Below, piece after piece: positions 1 through 9,200 of a DNA stretch of 63,711 nt. How positions within the stretch are numbered: position 1 is the first letter of the stretch; every line of letters begins with the position of its first letter. The stretch spans positions 473-64,183 of the forward strand of contig DEUB01000060.1 of the NCBI GenBank assembly GCA_002362385.1. Reading direction: 5' to 3'. The position numbers were made by a program, and so were the translations under genes. This DNA is from Lachnospiraceae bacterium UBA3273. GTDB taxonomy: Bacteria; Bacillota; Clostridia; Lachnospirales; Lachnospiraceae. The notes below the pieces were generated by a model. The model searched no databases. It was not told the origin of the DNA and saw only the letters and a program-made list of their open reading frames with translations.

Positions 1-894
1 GACCATATTTATAAGATGGATTATGAAGTAATGCTGGATTACCACAAGTCCAAGGGAGCGGAGGTTACCCTTGCGGCAATGCCGGTTCCCTTAGAGGAAG
101 CCAAGAGATTCGGTATCCTGATCACGGACGAGAACCGCCGCATCAACGAATTCGAAGAGAAGCCCGAAAATCCCAGGAGCAATCTGGCAAGCATGGGTAT
201 TTATATTTTTAACTGGAAGACCCTGAAAGAAGCCTTGATCGCCAATGCGCAGCAGCCTTCCCTGGATTTTGGCAAGCATGTCATTCCATACTGCCACGCA
301 AAAGGGGCTCCCTGCTATGCCTATGAGTATAACGGCTACTGGAAGGATGTAGGAACACTGCATTCCTATTGGGAAGCCAATATGGAACTGATCGACATTG
401 TGCCGGAATTCAATCTTTATGAGGAATACTGGAAGATCTATACCAAATGCGATAAGCTTCCGCCTCAGTACATATCGGAAAACAGTGAGATCGAGAAGTG
501 TATTATCGGAGAGGGCGCCCAGATCTACGGCAAGGTTTATAATTCCGTCATCGGCTGCGGCGTTATCATCGGAGAGGGAACTGTCGTAAGAGACTCCATC
601 ATTATGAACGATACGGAGATCGGCTTCGGCGGCAATATAGAGAAAGCGATCATAGCCGAAAATGTAAGGATCGGGGATAACGTTAAGATCGGCTGCGGCG
701 AAGAGGCGGAGAACGATACGGCTCCTCATATTTACAATCACGGTCTGGTGTGCGTGGGCGAAAAATCAGTGGTGCCGGGCGGCGTTACCATAGGAAAGAA
801 CGTGGTAATTTCAGGCGAGACAGGCACGGAGGATTATGAGAACATGCAGCTGGCAAGCGGAAAATCTTTAGTTAAGGCAGGTGATGAGGTATGA
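1..894 (+). CDS. glgC: Glucose-1-phosphate adenylyltransferase, 3' part
   Basis: Makes ADP-glucose from glucose-1-phosphate and ATP for glycogen synthesis. The reading frame is open from base 1, so the gene starts upstream of the window and only the C-terminal part is present. Visible are the nucleotidyltransferase segment with the FEEKP motif, the WKDVGTL motif, and a left-handed beta-helix tail with hexapeptide-like repeats (IIGEGAQIYGKV and following). The stop overlaps the glgD start by 4 bp (ATGA), so the two are translationally coupled. In Firmicutes GlgC and GlgD form the active heteromeric enzyme. The assignment is firm; only the true start is missing. Confidence 0.95.
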   Translation, partial: DHIYKMDYEVMLDYHKSKGAEVTLAAMPVPLEEAKRFGILITDENRRINEFEEKPENPRSNLASMGIYIFNWKTLKEALIANAQQPSLDFGKHVIPYCHAKGAPCYAYEYNGYWKDVGTLHSYWEANMELIDIVPEFNLYEEYWKIYTKCDKLPPQYISENSEIEKCIIGEGAQIYGKVYNSVIGCGVIIGEGTVVRDSIIMNDTEIGFGGNIEKAIIAENVRIGDNVKIGCGEEAENDTAPHIYNHGLVCVGEKSVVPGGVTIGKNVVISGETGTEDYENMQLASGKSLVKAGDEV

Positions 895-2009
895 GAGCGA
901 TAGGAATTATTTTAGCCGGCGGTAACAATCACAGAATGGGTGAGTTATCCAAGAAGAGAGCTATTTCGGCCATGCCCATTGCAGGAAGCTACAGGAGCAT
1001 TGATTTTGCATTGAGCAACATGACCAACTCCCGGGTTCAGAAGGTAGGAGTATTTACCCAGTATAATGCGAGAAGCTTAAACGAACATCTGAGTTCCTCC
1101 AAATGGTGGGATTTCGGCAGGAAGCAGGGAGGGCTGTTTGTATTTACCCCTACGGTTACCAGCGAGAACAATTCCTGGTATCGTGGAACGGCAGACGCCA
1201 TTTACCAGAATCTTTCCTTTTTAAAGGAAAGCCATGAGCCCTATGTTGTGATCGCTTCCGGCGACTGCGTATATAAGATGGATTACAACAAGGTGCTGGA
1301 ATATCACATTGCAAAAAAGGCGGACATCACAGTTGTCTGCAAAGATATGGATGCGGGAGAAAACGTAGACCGTTACGGAACCATTAAGATGAATGAGGAT
1401 TCCCGCATTGAAGAGTTTGAGGAAAAGCCTATTGTGGCAAAATCCAATACCATATCCTGCGGTATCTACGTGATAAGGAGAAGACAGCTGATCGAGCTGA
1501 TCGAAAAATGTGCGGAAGAAGGTCTGTATGATTTTGTTAAGGATATTCTGATCCGCTATAAGAGTTTAAAGAGAATCTACGGCTATAAAATGACGGATTA
1601 CTGGAAGAACATAGCGACGGTTGAGGACTATTTCAATACCAATATGGATTTTCTAAAGCCGGCTATCCGCAATTATTTCTTCAGGGAGCATCCTGATATT
1701 TACTCCAAGGTAGATGATCTTCCGCCGGCAAAATACAATGTGGGCGCGAAACTCAAAAACTGCCTGATCTCCAGCGGAAGCATTATTAACGGAACGGTAG
1801 AAAATTCAGTCATCTTTAAGGATGTATTTGTAGGAAACAATTGTACCATCAAAAATTCCGTTATCCTCAATGACGTATATATAGGCGATAATACTTATAT
1901 TGAGAATTGTATCGTTGAAAGTCATGATACGATCCGCGCTAATTCTTATCTGAAGGGGGAAGACGGCATTAAGGTTATTGTGGAACAAAATGATAGGTTC
2001 GTAATCTGA
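891..2009 (+). CDS. glgD: GlgD subunit of glucose-1-phosphate adenylyltransferase
   Basis: Non-identical partner of GlgC in Firmicutes ADP-glucose pyrophosphorylase. The N-terminus has the nucleotide-binding segment IILAGGNNHRMGELSKKRA, altered from the GxGTRLxPLT-type motif of GlgC, as is usual in GlgD. FEEKP and DYWKNIAT follow, then a beta-helix C-terminus. At 372 aa it has normal family length. The start ATG overlaps the glgC stop. The degenerate nucleotide loop fits the known regulatory role of GlgD. The glycogen phosphorylase gene lies about 35 kb downstream and is not part of this operon. Confidence 0.95.
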   Translation: MRAIGIILAGGNNHRMGELSKKRAISAMPIAGSYRSIDFALSNMTNSRVQKVGVFTQYNARSLNEHLSSSKWWDFGRKQGGLFVFTPTVTSENNSWYRGTADAIYQNLSFLKESHEPYVVIASGDCVYKMDYNKVLEYHIAKKADITVVCKDMDAGENVDRYGTIKMNEDSRIEEFEEKPIVAKSNTISCGIYVIRRRQLIELIEKCAEEGLYDFVKDILIRYKSLKRIYGYKMTDYWKNIATVEDYFNTNMDFLKPAIRNYFFREHPDIYSKVDDLPPAKYNVGAKLKNCLISSGSIINGTVENSVIFKDVFVGNNCTIKNSVILNDVYIGDNTYIENCIVESHDTIRANSYLKGEDGIKVIVEQNDRFVI

Positions 2010-2036
2010 TCTGTAAGAAGTTAAGGGGGGATACGA

Positions 2037-2312
2037 ATGAATATTACAGACGTACATGTACGAAAGATAAACCATGAAGGAAAAATGAAAGCGGTTGTCT
2101 CCATTACAATAGACGACGTTTTCGTAGTACATGACATCAAGGTAATCGACGGAGAAAAAGGTTTATTTATTGCTATGCCCAGCAAGAAGACTGCTGACGG
2201 CGAATACAGGGATATCGCACATCCCATTAATTCAGCTACCAGAGAGCTGATCCAGACGACGATCCTGAAGGCTTACGAGGATGCGCTGGCAGCGCCGGAG
2301 GCTATGGAATAA
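2037..2312 (+). CDS. spoVG: Septation regulator SpoVG
   Basis: Small conserved nucleic-acid-binding protein linked to sporulation septation and stationary-phase control in Firmicutes. The 91-residue product begins MNITDVHVRKI and contains GLFIAMPSKKT and the C-terminal segment DIAHPINSATRELIQ, both diagnostic of SpoVG. A good ribosome site (AAGGGGGGAT) precedes the ATG. It sits 27 bp after glgD, so it may be co-transcribed with the glycogen genes or have its own promoter; no clear promoter was seen in the short gap. A hairpin terminator follows at 2345. Confidence 0.95.
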   Translation: MNITDVHVRKINHEGKMKAVVSITIDDVFVVHDIKVIDGEKGLFIAMPSKKTADGEYRDIAHPINSATRELIQTTILKAYEDALAAPEAME

Positions 2313-2344
2313 GGGTTGATTTTTCGAGAAGGAAAATAGAGGTT

Positions 2345-2384
2345 ACAAAAGGAGGTCTGCGCCGGGGGGCGCGGGCTTCTTTTG
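2345..2384 (+). terminator. Hairpin terminator after spoVG
   Basis: GC-rich inverted repeat: the arm at 2345-2363 pairs imperfectly with 2367-2384 (ACAAAAGGAG with CTTCTTTTGT, then GCGCC with GGCGC). The flanking A and T tracts are part of the stem. It separates spoVG from ddh. Confidence 0.65.
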
Positions 2385-2419
2385 TATCAGGCAAAAATTA
2401 TAAAAATAAAAAATACAAG

Positions 2420-2448
2420 TTTATAAATGCTTCTCTTTTTGGTATGAT
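2420..2448 (+). promoter_or_regulatory. Putative vegetative promoter of ddh
   Basis: A -10 box TATGAT at 2443-2448 follows a weak -35 TTTATA at 2420-2425 with a 17-bp spacer. It lies about 50 bp before the ddh start in an AT-rich stretch. Confidence 0.45.
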
Positions 2449-2499
2449 ATTAGAGCAAGAAGTTGTAATGTTGAAACAGGAAAAGGAAGGAAATGTGAA

Positions 2500-3480
2500 A
2501 TGAAAATAGGAATCATCGGTTATGGGAATTTAGGAAGAGGGATCGAATGCGGGATCAGACAGAATGCGGATATGGAGCTGGCGGCCGTATTTACCAGAAG
2601 GGATCCTAAGGATGTTAAGATACTGACGGAGGGAGTTCCCGTATATCCCATAGATGAAATTGAGAAGATGCAGGGAAAACTGGATGTTGTAGTGCTCTGC
2701 GGCGGAAGTGCAACGGATCTGCCGGGGCAGACGCCGGAATATGCAAAATATTTTAATGTGGTCGACAGCTTTGATACCCATGCCAGGATACCGGAGCATT
2801 TTGAAAAGGTGGACGAGGCGGCAAAAAAGAGCGGTCATGTGGCTCTGATCTCCTGCGGCTGGGACCCGGGCATGTTTTCTTTAAACAGATTATATGCCAA
2901 TGCCATTCTGCCGGAAGGAAAGGACTATACCTTTTGGGGAAAAGGGGTCAGCCAGGGGCATTCCGATGCCATCCGGCGCGTGGAAGGCGTAAAGGACGGT
3001 AAGCAGTATACCATTCCCGTGGAGAGCGCATTAAAAGAAGTCAGGAGCGGAAGCAATCCTGAACTGACCACGAGGCAGAAACATTTAAGAGAGTGCTTTG
3101 TAGTGGCGGAGGAAGGCGCCGACAAGGAAAAGATCGAAGAGACCATTAAAAATATGCCCAACTACTTTGCGGATTACGACACCACCGTTCATTTTATCAG
3201 CGAGGAAGAATTAAAGAGGGACCACAGCGGGATCCCCCACGGCGGCTTTGTGTTCAGGACCGGAGCAACGGGCTTTGAAAAGGAGCATAAACATATTATC
3301 GAGTACAGCTTAAAGCTGGATTCCAATCCGGAATTTACCGCATCGGTCATTCTGGCATTTGCCAGGGCGGTAAACCGTCTTCATAAGGAGGGGCAGAAGG
3401 GCTGTAAGACCGTATTTGATGTGGCGCCGGCATATCTTTCTCCCAAGTCAGGGGAAGAACTGAGAAAAGAGTTGCTATAG
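2500..3480 (+). CDS. ddh: meso-Diaminopimelate D-dehydrogenase
   Basis: NADPH-dependent one-step conversion of tetrahydrodipicolinate and ammonia to meso-diaminopimelate, giving lysine and the DAP of peptidoglycan. The N-terminal Rossmann motif is MKIGIIGYGNLGRGI. The conserved Ddh segments SCGWDPGMFSLNR and GHSDAIRRVEGVKDG follow, and the 326-aa length is typical of the family. An AGGAAGG site precedes the ATG. It stands alone between terminator and promoter on one side and pth on the other. Other lysine genes are not in the window. The assignment is firm. Confidence 0.95.
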   Translation: MKIGIIGYGNLGRGIECGIRQNADMELAAVFTRRDPKDVKILTEGVPVYPIDEIEKMQGKLDVVVLCGGSATDLPGQTPEYAKYFNVVDSFDTHARIPEHFEKVDEAAKKSGHVALISCGWDPGMFSLNRLYANAILPEGKDYTFWGKGVSQGHSDAIRRVEGVKDGKQYTIPVESALKEVRSGSNPELTTRQKHLRECFVVAEEGADKEKIEETIKNMPNYFADYDTTVHFISEEELKRDHSGIPHGGFVFRTGATGFEKEHKHIIEYSLKLDSNPEFTASVILAFARAVNRLHKEGQKGCKTVFDVAPAYLSPKSGEELRKELL

Positions 3481-3558
3481 CAAAAGAGAGAAAAGGCAGG
3501 CAGGGATGGCAGGCCGTCGGTTTTTCGGGGTGTGTCCGCCTGTTTTATGGAGGCAGGA

Positions 3559-4131
3559 ATGTTTATAATCGCAGGACTTGGCAATCCGTCAAAGGAATAT
3601 GATAAAACAAGGCATAACGCAGGCTTTGATACGGTGGACTTTCTGGCGGATAAGCATGGCATTTATATGGGAGAAAAAAAACATAAGGCGCTGACGGGGA
3701 AGGGGACGATCGGAGGCGAGAAGGTCCTCCTTTTAAAACCCCAGACCTTTATGAATTTAAGCGGGGAAAGCATACGCAGCGCTTTAGACTATTACAAGAT
3801 AGACGAGACCGCCGAGCTGATCGTAATATACGACGACATTTCCCTGCCGCCGGGGCAGCTGCGCATCCGTAAGAAAGGAAGCGCGGGAGGGCATAACGGC
3901 ATTAAGAATATCATTGCCCATTTAGGACACGATACCTTTGTGCGCATCAAGGTAGGCGTGGGGGAAAAGCCTAAGGGCCGGGACCTTGCGGATTATGTGC
4001 TGGGGCGTTTTTCCAAAGAGGAGCGCGCCCTTATGGAGGAAGCGTTTAAAGAGGCGGGAGAAGCCGTGGAGGTCATTATAGAAAAGGGACCGGATGCGGC
4101 CATGAATCTGTTCAATCAGAAAAAGCAATAG
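3559..4131 (+). CDS. pth: Peptidyl-tRNA hydrolase
   Basis: Releases tRNA from peptidyl-tRNA dropped by stalled ribosomes. The start at 3559 is chosen because GGAGG at 3549-3553 sits 5 bp upstream and the protein then begins MFIIAGLGNPSKEYDKTRHN, the conserved Pth N-terminus with its Asn and His residues; an upstream in-frame start would add nine atypical residues. FMNLSGES, DDISLPPGQLRIR and GSAGGHNGI are all present. Length is 190 aa. It lies just upstream of mfd, a common Firmicutes gene order. Confidence 0.95.
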   Translation: MFIIAGLGNPSKEYDKTRHNAGFDTVDFLADKHGIYMGEKKHKALTGKGTIGGEKVLLLKPQTFMNLSGESIRSALDYYKIDETAELIVIYDDISLPPGQLRIRKKGSAGGHNGIKNIIAHLGHDTFVRIKVGVGEKPKGRDLADYVLGRFSKEERALMEEAFKEAGEAVEVIIEKGPDAAMNLFNQKKQ

Positions 4132-4158
4132 CCATCATAGAATTAAGAGGGATAGAGC

Positions 4159-7100
4159 GTGAAAGTGTTGCAGGATTGCCTGAAAGGGCTGTCGGATTTT
4201 GAAGAAATGAGGAAGGACATGGGAAACGGCAAAAATATTGCCGTTTCCGGTTGTGTGGATTCTCAGAAAGTGCATATGATGTGGGGGCTTTCCGAAGACT
4301 TCCCTTATAAGGTTATTGCGACCTATTCCGATAAAAGGGCGCGGGAGCTGTATGAAGACTTTCTTTTTTATACAAAGGAAGTGCTCTATTTTCCCGCAAA
4401 GGACTTTATTTTTTTTCAGGCTGATATCCACAGCAATAAGGTAACAAGGGAAAGGATCGCCGTATACCGCAGGATCTTAGAGGCGGAGCCGGTTACGATC
4501 ATTACCACCTTTGACGCTTTTATGGCGCCCTGTATGCCTTTAAGCGTGATGGAGAACAATGTGATCGGGCTGGCAAAAGGCAGCATTGTGGATGAAAGGG
4601 CCGTTGCAAAAAAGCTTTCCCGCATGGGCTATGAAAGGGTGCCCCAGGTAGAGGCCGGAGGGCAGTTTTCCGTCCGCGGCGGCATCGTGGATGTGTTTGA
4701 CCTGACGGAAGAGAATCCTTACCGTATCGAGCTGTGGGGAGATGAAATCGATTCTATCCGAAGCTTTGACGTTTTGAGCCAGCGGTCCATCGAAGAACTT
4801 TCGGAGGTAACGGTTTATCCCGCCACGGAACTGCTTTTGACGAGGGAACAGCGGGATAGAGGACTTGACAGGATAAAGAAAGAAGCAAAAGCGGTGGAAA
4901 AAAGCTTCCGGGATGCCCATCGGCCTGAGGAGGCATCAAGAGTGAAAGACCAGATGGAGATCCTGGGGGAGCAGATGGAGGAATTCGGCGTTTTGGCCAA
5001 TCTGGACAGCTATATCCATTATTTCTGTGAGGAAACCGTTCCTTTTCCCCAGCTGATGTCAGAAGAGGAGACCGTTTTCTTTATTGATGAACCCCTTCAT
5101 GTTGCGGAGCATACGGACGCCATTGAGCTGGAATTTGAGGAGAGCATGAAAAACCGTCTGGAGAAAGGCTATACGCTGCCGGGACAGACGAAGATCCTGT
5201 ATCCGGCAAAGGAGGTCATGGCAAAGCTTAGGAAACGTTTTCTTGCCTGTATTTCGACTCTGGACGGACGCACGCCGGGGATTGAAGTCGACAAAAAGTA
5301 TTATATTACGACAAAGAGCATACAATCCTTTCATAACAGCTTTGAAGAGCTGTGCAGGGAATTAAGACGTTATAAAAAAGGGGGCTACAGGGTTTTACTG
5401 GTAACACCCTCCCGTACAAGGGCGAAGCGCCTTTCCGATGAGCTTCGGGATATGGAGCTGCCCTGCTTTTACAGTGAAAACGGTTCCGAGGAGCCGGGAG
5501 AAGGGGAGATCATGTCCGTTTACGGGCAGATCCTAAAGGGCTTTGAATATCCCCATTTAAAATTTGCGGTCATTTCCGAAAGCGATATCTTTGGCAGTAA
5601 AGCTGTCAGGAAGAAAAAGAAGAAACGTTACGAGGGTCAGAAGATCAATGATTTCACGGACCTTAAGGTAGGGGACTATGTGGTGCACGAAAGCCATGGA
5701 CTGGGCGTTTACCAGGGTATTGAGAAAGTGGAGATAGACCACGTGGTCAAGGATTATATGAAGATCGCCTATAGGGATGGAGGCATCCTCTATGTCAGGG
5801 CCACGGGCTTTGACGTGATCCAGAAATATGCGGCGGCAGACGCCAGAAAGCCCAGGCTCAATAAGCTTGGCACCCAGGAGTGGGAGAAGACAAAGACAAA
5901 GGTCAAGACCGCAGTTTCGGAGGTGGCAAAGGAGTTAGTGGAGCTTTATGCGGTCCGCGCCAACAAGGAAGGCTATGCCTATGGGGAAGATACGGTATGG
6001 CAGAGGGAGTTTGAGGAGCTGTTTCCCTATGAAGAAACGGAGGACCAGCTGACCGCCATCGAAGCCACCAAAAAGGATATGGAAAGCTCCAGGATCATGG
6101 ATAGGCTGATCTGCGGGGATGTGGGCTTCGGCAAAACGGAAATCGCCATCCGCGCTGCCTTTAAGGCGGTCCAGGAGGGAAAACAGGTGGTTTATCTGGT
6201 GCCCACCACGATCTTGGCCAAGCAGCATTACGATACCTTTAAGCAGCGGATGAAGGATTATCCCGTTACCATAGAAATGCTTTCCAGGTTCCGCACGGCG
6301 GCGGAGCAGAAGCATACCATTGAAGAAATGAAAAAGGGTATGGTGGATATTGTCATAGGGACCCACCGCGTGCTTTCCAAGGATGTGGCCTTTAAAGACC
6401 TGGGGCTTTTGATCATTGACGAGGAGCAGCGTTTCGGCGTCAGCCACAAGGAAAAGATCAAGCAGCTTAAAAATAACGTGGATGTGCTGACGCTGACGGC
6501 AACGCCTATTCCCAGGACCCTGCATATGAGCCTTGTGGGGATCCGTGATATGAGCGTTTTGGAAGAGGGGCCTAACGACCGTATGCCCATCCAGACCTAC
6601 GTCATGGAATATAATGAAGAAATGGTCCGGGAGGCCATCAACAGGGAGCTTGCCAGAAACGGACAGGTCTATTACGTTTATAACCGGGTGGATTCCATAG
6701 AGGAGATTACGGCGTCGGTCCAGGCACTGGTGCCCGATGCGTCGGTGGCCTTTGCCCACGGACAGATGAAGGAATCGGAACTGGAGAAGATATTATACGA
6801 ATTTATCAACGGAGAAATCGATGTTTTGGTGTCCACTACCATTATTGAAACGGGGATCGATATTCCCAATGTAAATACCATGATCATCCATGATTCGGAC
6901 AGTCTGGGGCTTTCCCAGCTCTATCAGCTCAGAGGGCGCGTGGGAAGGAGCAACCGGAACGCCTATGCCTTTTTGATGTACCGCAGGAACAAGGTCCTTA
7001 AGGAAGTGGCGGAAAAGCGTCTGGAGGCCATCAAGGAGTTTACCGATTTGGGAAGCGGCTTTAAAATTGCCATGAAGGATCTTGAGATCAGGGGAGCCGG

Positions 7101-7719
7101 GAATCTTTTGGGAAAGATGCAGCACGGGCATATGGAGGCTGTGGGCTATGACCTTTACTGTAAGATGCTCAATGAAGCGGTCAAGCATTTAAAGGGCATC
7201 GATTTAAGGGAGGATTTCCAGACGACCATCGATCTGGATATCAATGCCTTCATTCCTGCCGAATATATTTTGAATGAATTTCAAAAGCTGGATATCTATA
7301 AAAGGATCGCCGCCATTGAAAACGAAGAAGAGTGCGACGATATGCGAAAGGAGCTTTCAGATCGTTTCGGCAGCCTTCCTAAAGAGGTGGAAAATCTGCT
7401 ACAGATATCCCTGATACGCGCCAGGGCGCACAGGATGTATGTGGAGGAGATCAAGGGCAAAAAGGACGGGATAACCATTATCATGAATGTGCGGGCGGAT
7501 ATCAAAGCGGAAAATATTCCCCTCGTTATTGAGGAAATGGAAGGGAAACTGAAATTTACCCTGAAAAATATTCCTACCTTTACCTACAGGCTTTATCCTA
7601 CGGGTTTTGATAAAAAGGATGAAGAAATGCTCCTGGAGACGGCGGTAAGGATCATTGCCTCCATGGAGAAATATTTGATCCCGCCTGTGAAAAGGGCAAA
7701 AATTTCGGAGTTAACGTAA
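4159..7719 (+). CDS. mfd: Transcription-repair coupling factor Mfd
   Basis: Displaces RNA polymerase stalled at DNA lesions and recruits UvrA. It starts at GTG 4159. Domains in order: a UvrB-like N-terminal module, a CarD-like RNA-polymerase-interacting domain (LKVGDYVVHESHGLGVYQG, about residues 500-560), a superfamily 2 translocase with Walker A GDVGFGKTE near residue 655 and DEEQ near 752, helicase motif VI QLRGRVGRS, and the C-terminal TRCF domain. Length is 1186 aa, as expected. It follows pth by 27 bp and is probably co-transcribed with it and with the membrane gene at 7745. Confidence 0.97.
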   Translation: MKVLQDCLKGLSDFEEMRKDMGNGKNIAVSGCVDSQKVHMMWGLSEDFPYKVIATYSDKRARELYEDFLFYTKEVLYFPAKDFIFFQADIHSNKVTRERIAVYRRILEAEPVTIITTFDAFMAPCMPLSVMENNVIGLAKGSIVDERAVAKKLSRMGYERVPQVEAGGQFSVRGGIVDVFDLTEENPYRIELWGDEIDSIRSFDVLSQRSIEELSEVTVYPATELLLTREQRDRGLDRIKKEAKAVEKSFRDAHRPEEASRVKDQMEILGEQMEEFGVLANLDSYIHYFCEETVPFPQLMSEEETVFFIDEPLHVAEHTDAIELEFEESMKNRLEKGYTLPGQTKILYPAKEVMAKLRKRFLACISTLDGRTPGIEVDKKYYITTKSIQSFHNSFEELCRELRRYKKGGYRVLLVTPSRTRAKRLSDELRDMELPCFYSENGSEEPGEGEIMSVYGQILKGFEYPHLKFAVISESDIFGSKAVRKKKKKRYEGQKINDFTDLKVGDYVVHESHGLGVYQGIEKVEIDHVVKDYMKIAYRDGGILYVRATGFDVIQKYAAADARKPRLNKLGTQEWEKTKTKVKTAVSEVAKELVELYAVRANKEGYAYGEDTVWQREFEELFPYEETEDQLTAIEATKKDMESSRIMDRLICGDVGFGKTEIAIRAAFKAVQEGKQVVYLVPTTILAKQHYDTFKQRMKDYPVTIEMLSRFRTAAEQKHTIEEMKKGMVDIVIGTHRVLSKDVAFKDLGLLIIDEEQRFGVSHKEKIKQLKNNVDVLTLTATPIPRTLHMSLVGIRDMSVLEEGPNDRMPIQTYVMEYNEEMVREAINRELARNGQVYYVYNRVDSIEEITASVQALVPDASVAFAHGQMKESELEKILYEFINGEIDVLVSTTIIETGIDIPNVNTMIIHDSDSLGLSQLYQLRGRVGRSNRNAYAFLMYRRNKVLKEVAEKRLEAIKEFTDLGSGFKIAMKDLEIRGAGNLLGKMQHGHMEAVGYDLYCKMLNEAVKHLKGIDLREDFQTTIDLDINAFIPAEYILNEFQKLDIYKRIAAIENEEECDDMRKELSDRFGSLPKEVENLLQISLIRARAHRMYVEEIKGKKDGITIIMNVRADIKAENIPLVIEEMEGKLKFTLKNIPTFTYRLYPTGFDKKDEEMLLETAVRIIASMEKYLIPPVKRAKISELT

Positions 7720-7744
7720 GCGAAAGCACAAAGGAGCGGTTTAT

Positions 7745-8581
7745 ATGTACAATTATCAGCTGCAGCAATGGTTGTTGTTCTTTTTTATCTATTGTTTTTT
7801 GGGGTGGTGCTGGGAATCCGCCTATGTTTCGGTAAGGAAAAGACAATGGGTAAACAGGGGATTTTTAAAGGGCCCGTTTCTGCCGATCTACGGTTCGGGC
7901 GCACTGGCTGTATTGGTTGCCACACTGCCTGTCAGGGAATATCCGGTATTGGTCTACGTGTTTGGATTGATCGGGGCCACTTTACTGGAGCTGGTTACGG
8001 GTATCTGCATGGAAAGCCTTTTTCATGTTCGATATTGGGATTACAGCAATCAGAAATTCAATTATAAAGGACATATATGTTTAAGCTCGTCTATAGCGTG
8101 GGGATTTTTCTCCCTTGCCATGATATACGGTTTTCATAAACCCATAGAAAGGATGGTGCTGGGATTTCCGTACCGGTTTACCAATGCCGCATCCTTTATT
8201 CTCACGGCGGCGGTTGCGGCGGATTTTGCGGTCAGCTTCAAAACGGCTATGGAACTGCGGGATATTCTGGATGGAATGGAGCGTATCAGGGATGAGATGA
8301 AGAAGCTCCAGAGAAGGGCCGAGATCATAGAGACCTTCCTTGCGGACAGTGCGGAAAAACGGAAAGAGGAAAGAACGGAAGAGCTGCGCCAGATCCGTGA
8401 GAAACAGCAGATGTATAAAGAAAGGCTGAAGGACGGCATCAGAAGGAATGTATCTGTTGAGCGTCTGTTAAAGCGGAACCCTACGGCAGCATCCAATAAA
8501 TACGGCGTATCCTTAAAAGAATACAGGGAGCAGTTTTTAAAAGGGATCAAAGAAGAAATTGAAGAGAGAATAAAACGATGA
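7745..8581 (+). CDS. CmpB-type (putative ABC-transporter type IV) membrane protein
   Basis: Integral membrane protein of unknown role. The N-terminal 150 residues carry several hydrophobic helices and the family signature FFIYCFLGWCWESAY, then RGFLKGPFLPIYG and WDYS, typical of the family Pfam calls putative ABC-transporter type IV. After residue about 170 comes a charged, probably coiled-coil cytoplasmic tail (MERIRDEMKKLQRRAEII and following). The stop overlaps the next start by 4 bp. No transporter ATPase is nearby, so the transport name should be treated with caution. Confidence 0.75.
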   Translation: MYNYQLQQWLLFFFIYCFLGWCWESAYVSVRKRQWVNRGFLKGPFLPIYGSGALAVLVATLPVREYPVLVYVFGLIGATLLELVTGICMESLFHVRYWDYSNQKFNYKGHICLSSSIAWGFFSLAMIYGFHKPIERMVLGFPYRFTNAASFILTAAVAADFAVSFKTAMELRDILDGMERIRDEMKKLQRRAEIIETFLADSAEKRKEERTEELRQIREKQQMYKERLKDGIRRNVSVERLLKRNPTAASNKYGVSLKEYREQFLKGIKEEIEERIKR

Positions 8582-8940
8582 AGATCATGCCTTTAATCAG
8601 AAACGGGGATTTAAATCCGGTATCCCAGGAGGCTTTAAGGGAAGAATTTGAAAAAGCCGGCAGATACGGGGAAATCAGAATAGGAGAAGCTCATTTATTT
8701 TACCGCGGGTTTTTAAGGGTCAGGTTCGTGCCTCTTACAGACTGTGAACGGATTTATCTGCGGGTAGAATTCGGGGAATACGGGGACCTTCCCCTCCATG
8801 AGCACTATATCGTTGTCAGGACAAAACAGGGAAGAGAGGCCCTTTTAAGGCTGGAGCGTCCGGATGATGCAAAAGAGGTTATGGAATGTCTGAAAAACCA
8901 CGGCTGTAAAGTTGCGCTGGGGAAGGAAAAGACGGAGTAA
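8578..8940 (+). CDS. Conserved hypothetical protein, 120 aa
   Basis: Not recognised as a named family. It starts at an ATG overlapping the upstream stop, so it is translationally coupled to the CmpB-like membrane protein. The sequence is soluble, with alternating beta-type segments (GEIRIGEAHLFYR, FLRVRFVPL, RIYLRVEFG, HYIVVRTKQG) and a terminal helix with DDAKEVMECLKN. This pattern resembles a small beta-barrel or PH-like fold ending in a helix, but that is inference from pattern only. It may act with the membrane protein. Confidence 0.6.
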   Translation: MKIMPLIRNGDLNPVSQEALREEFEKAGRYGEIRIGEAHLFYRGFLRVRFVPLTDCERIYLRVEFGEYGDLPLHEHYIVVRTKQGREALLRLERPDDAKEVMECLKNHGCKVALGKEKTE

Positions 8941-8954
8941 GGCGGGAGGTTATT

Positions 8955-9170
8955 ATGGACGAAAATGAAATGATAGATGAAATATTAAAGCATCTGGATG
9001 AAGAAACCAACCAGGGCGTTGTGAGGATGAGCGTGCAGATGGATGAACAGCTCAAGGAGACAAAGCAGGTCGATCATGGATGCTGCCATATGTACGGCAG
9101 GCGCGCCAGTGAAACGGTGGCGCTTTTGGATATGTATACGGATGTCAGCCGCGGGGAAGACGACAGATAA
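8955..9170 (+). CDS. Small hypothetical protein, 71 aa
   Basis: Short acidic protein beginning MDENEMIDEILKHLDEE, with CC and one further His in the middle (DHGCCHMYGRR). A clear GGCGGGAGG ribosome site precedes the ATG. It lies 14 bp after the previous gene and 30 bp before the hybrid kinase, so it is probably in the same transcript. No known domain was recognised. The ribosome site and tight spacing argue that it is real. Confidence 0.6.
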   Translation: MDENEMIDEILKHLDEETNQGVVRMSVQMDEQLKETKQVDHGCCHMYGRRASETVALLDMYTDVSRGEDDR

Positions 9171-9200
9171 CGGTGTCCGGATAAAGGAGGAGGGAGCCGG

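Noticed and set aside
91..741. Open frame on the minus strand inside glgC
   Set aside because: It is antisense to a clearly conserved gene and its translation shows no domain pattern; a shadow frame.
5935..6759. Long minus-strand open frame inside mfd
   Set aside because: Antisense to the helicase domain of mfd, His-rich composition typical of reverse frames, no ribosome site.
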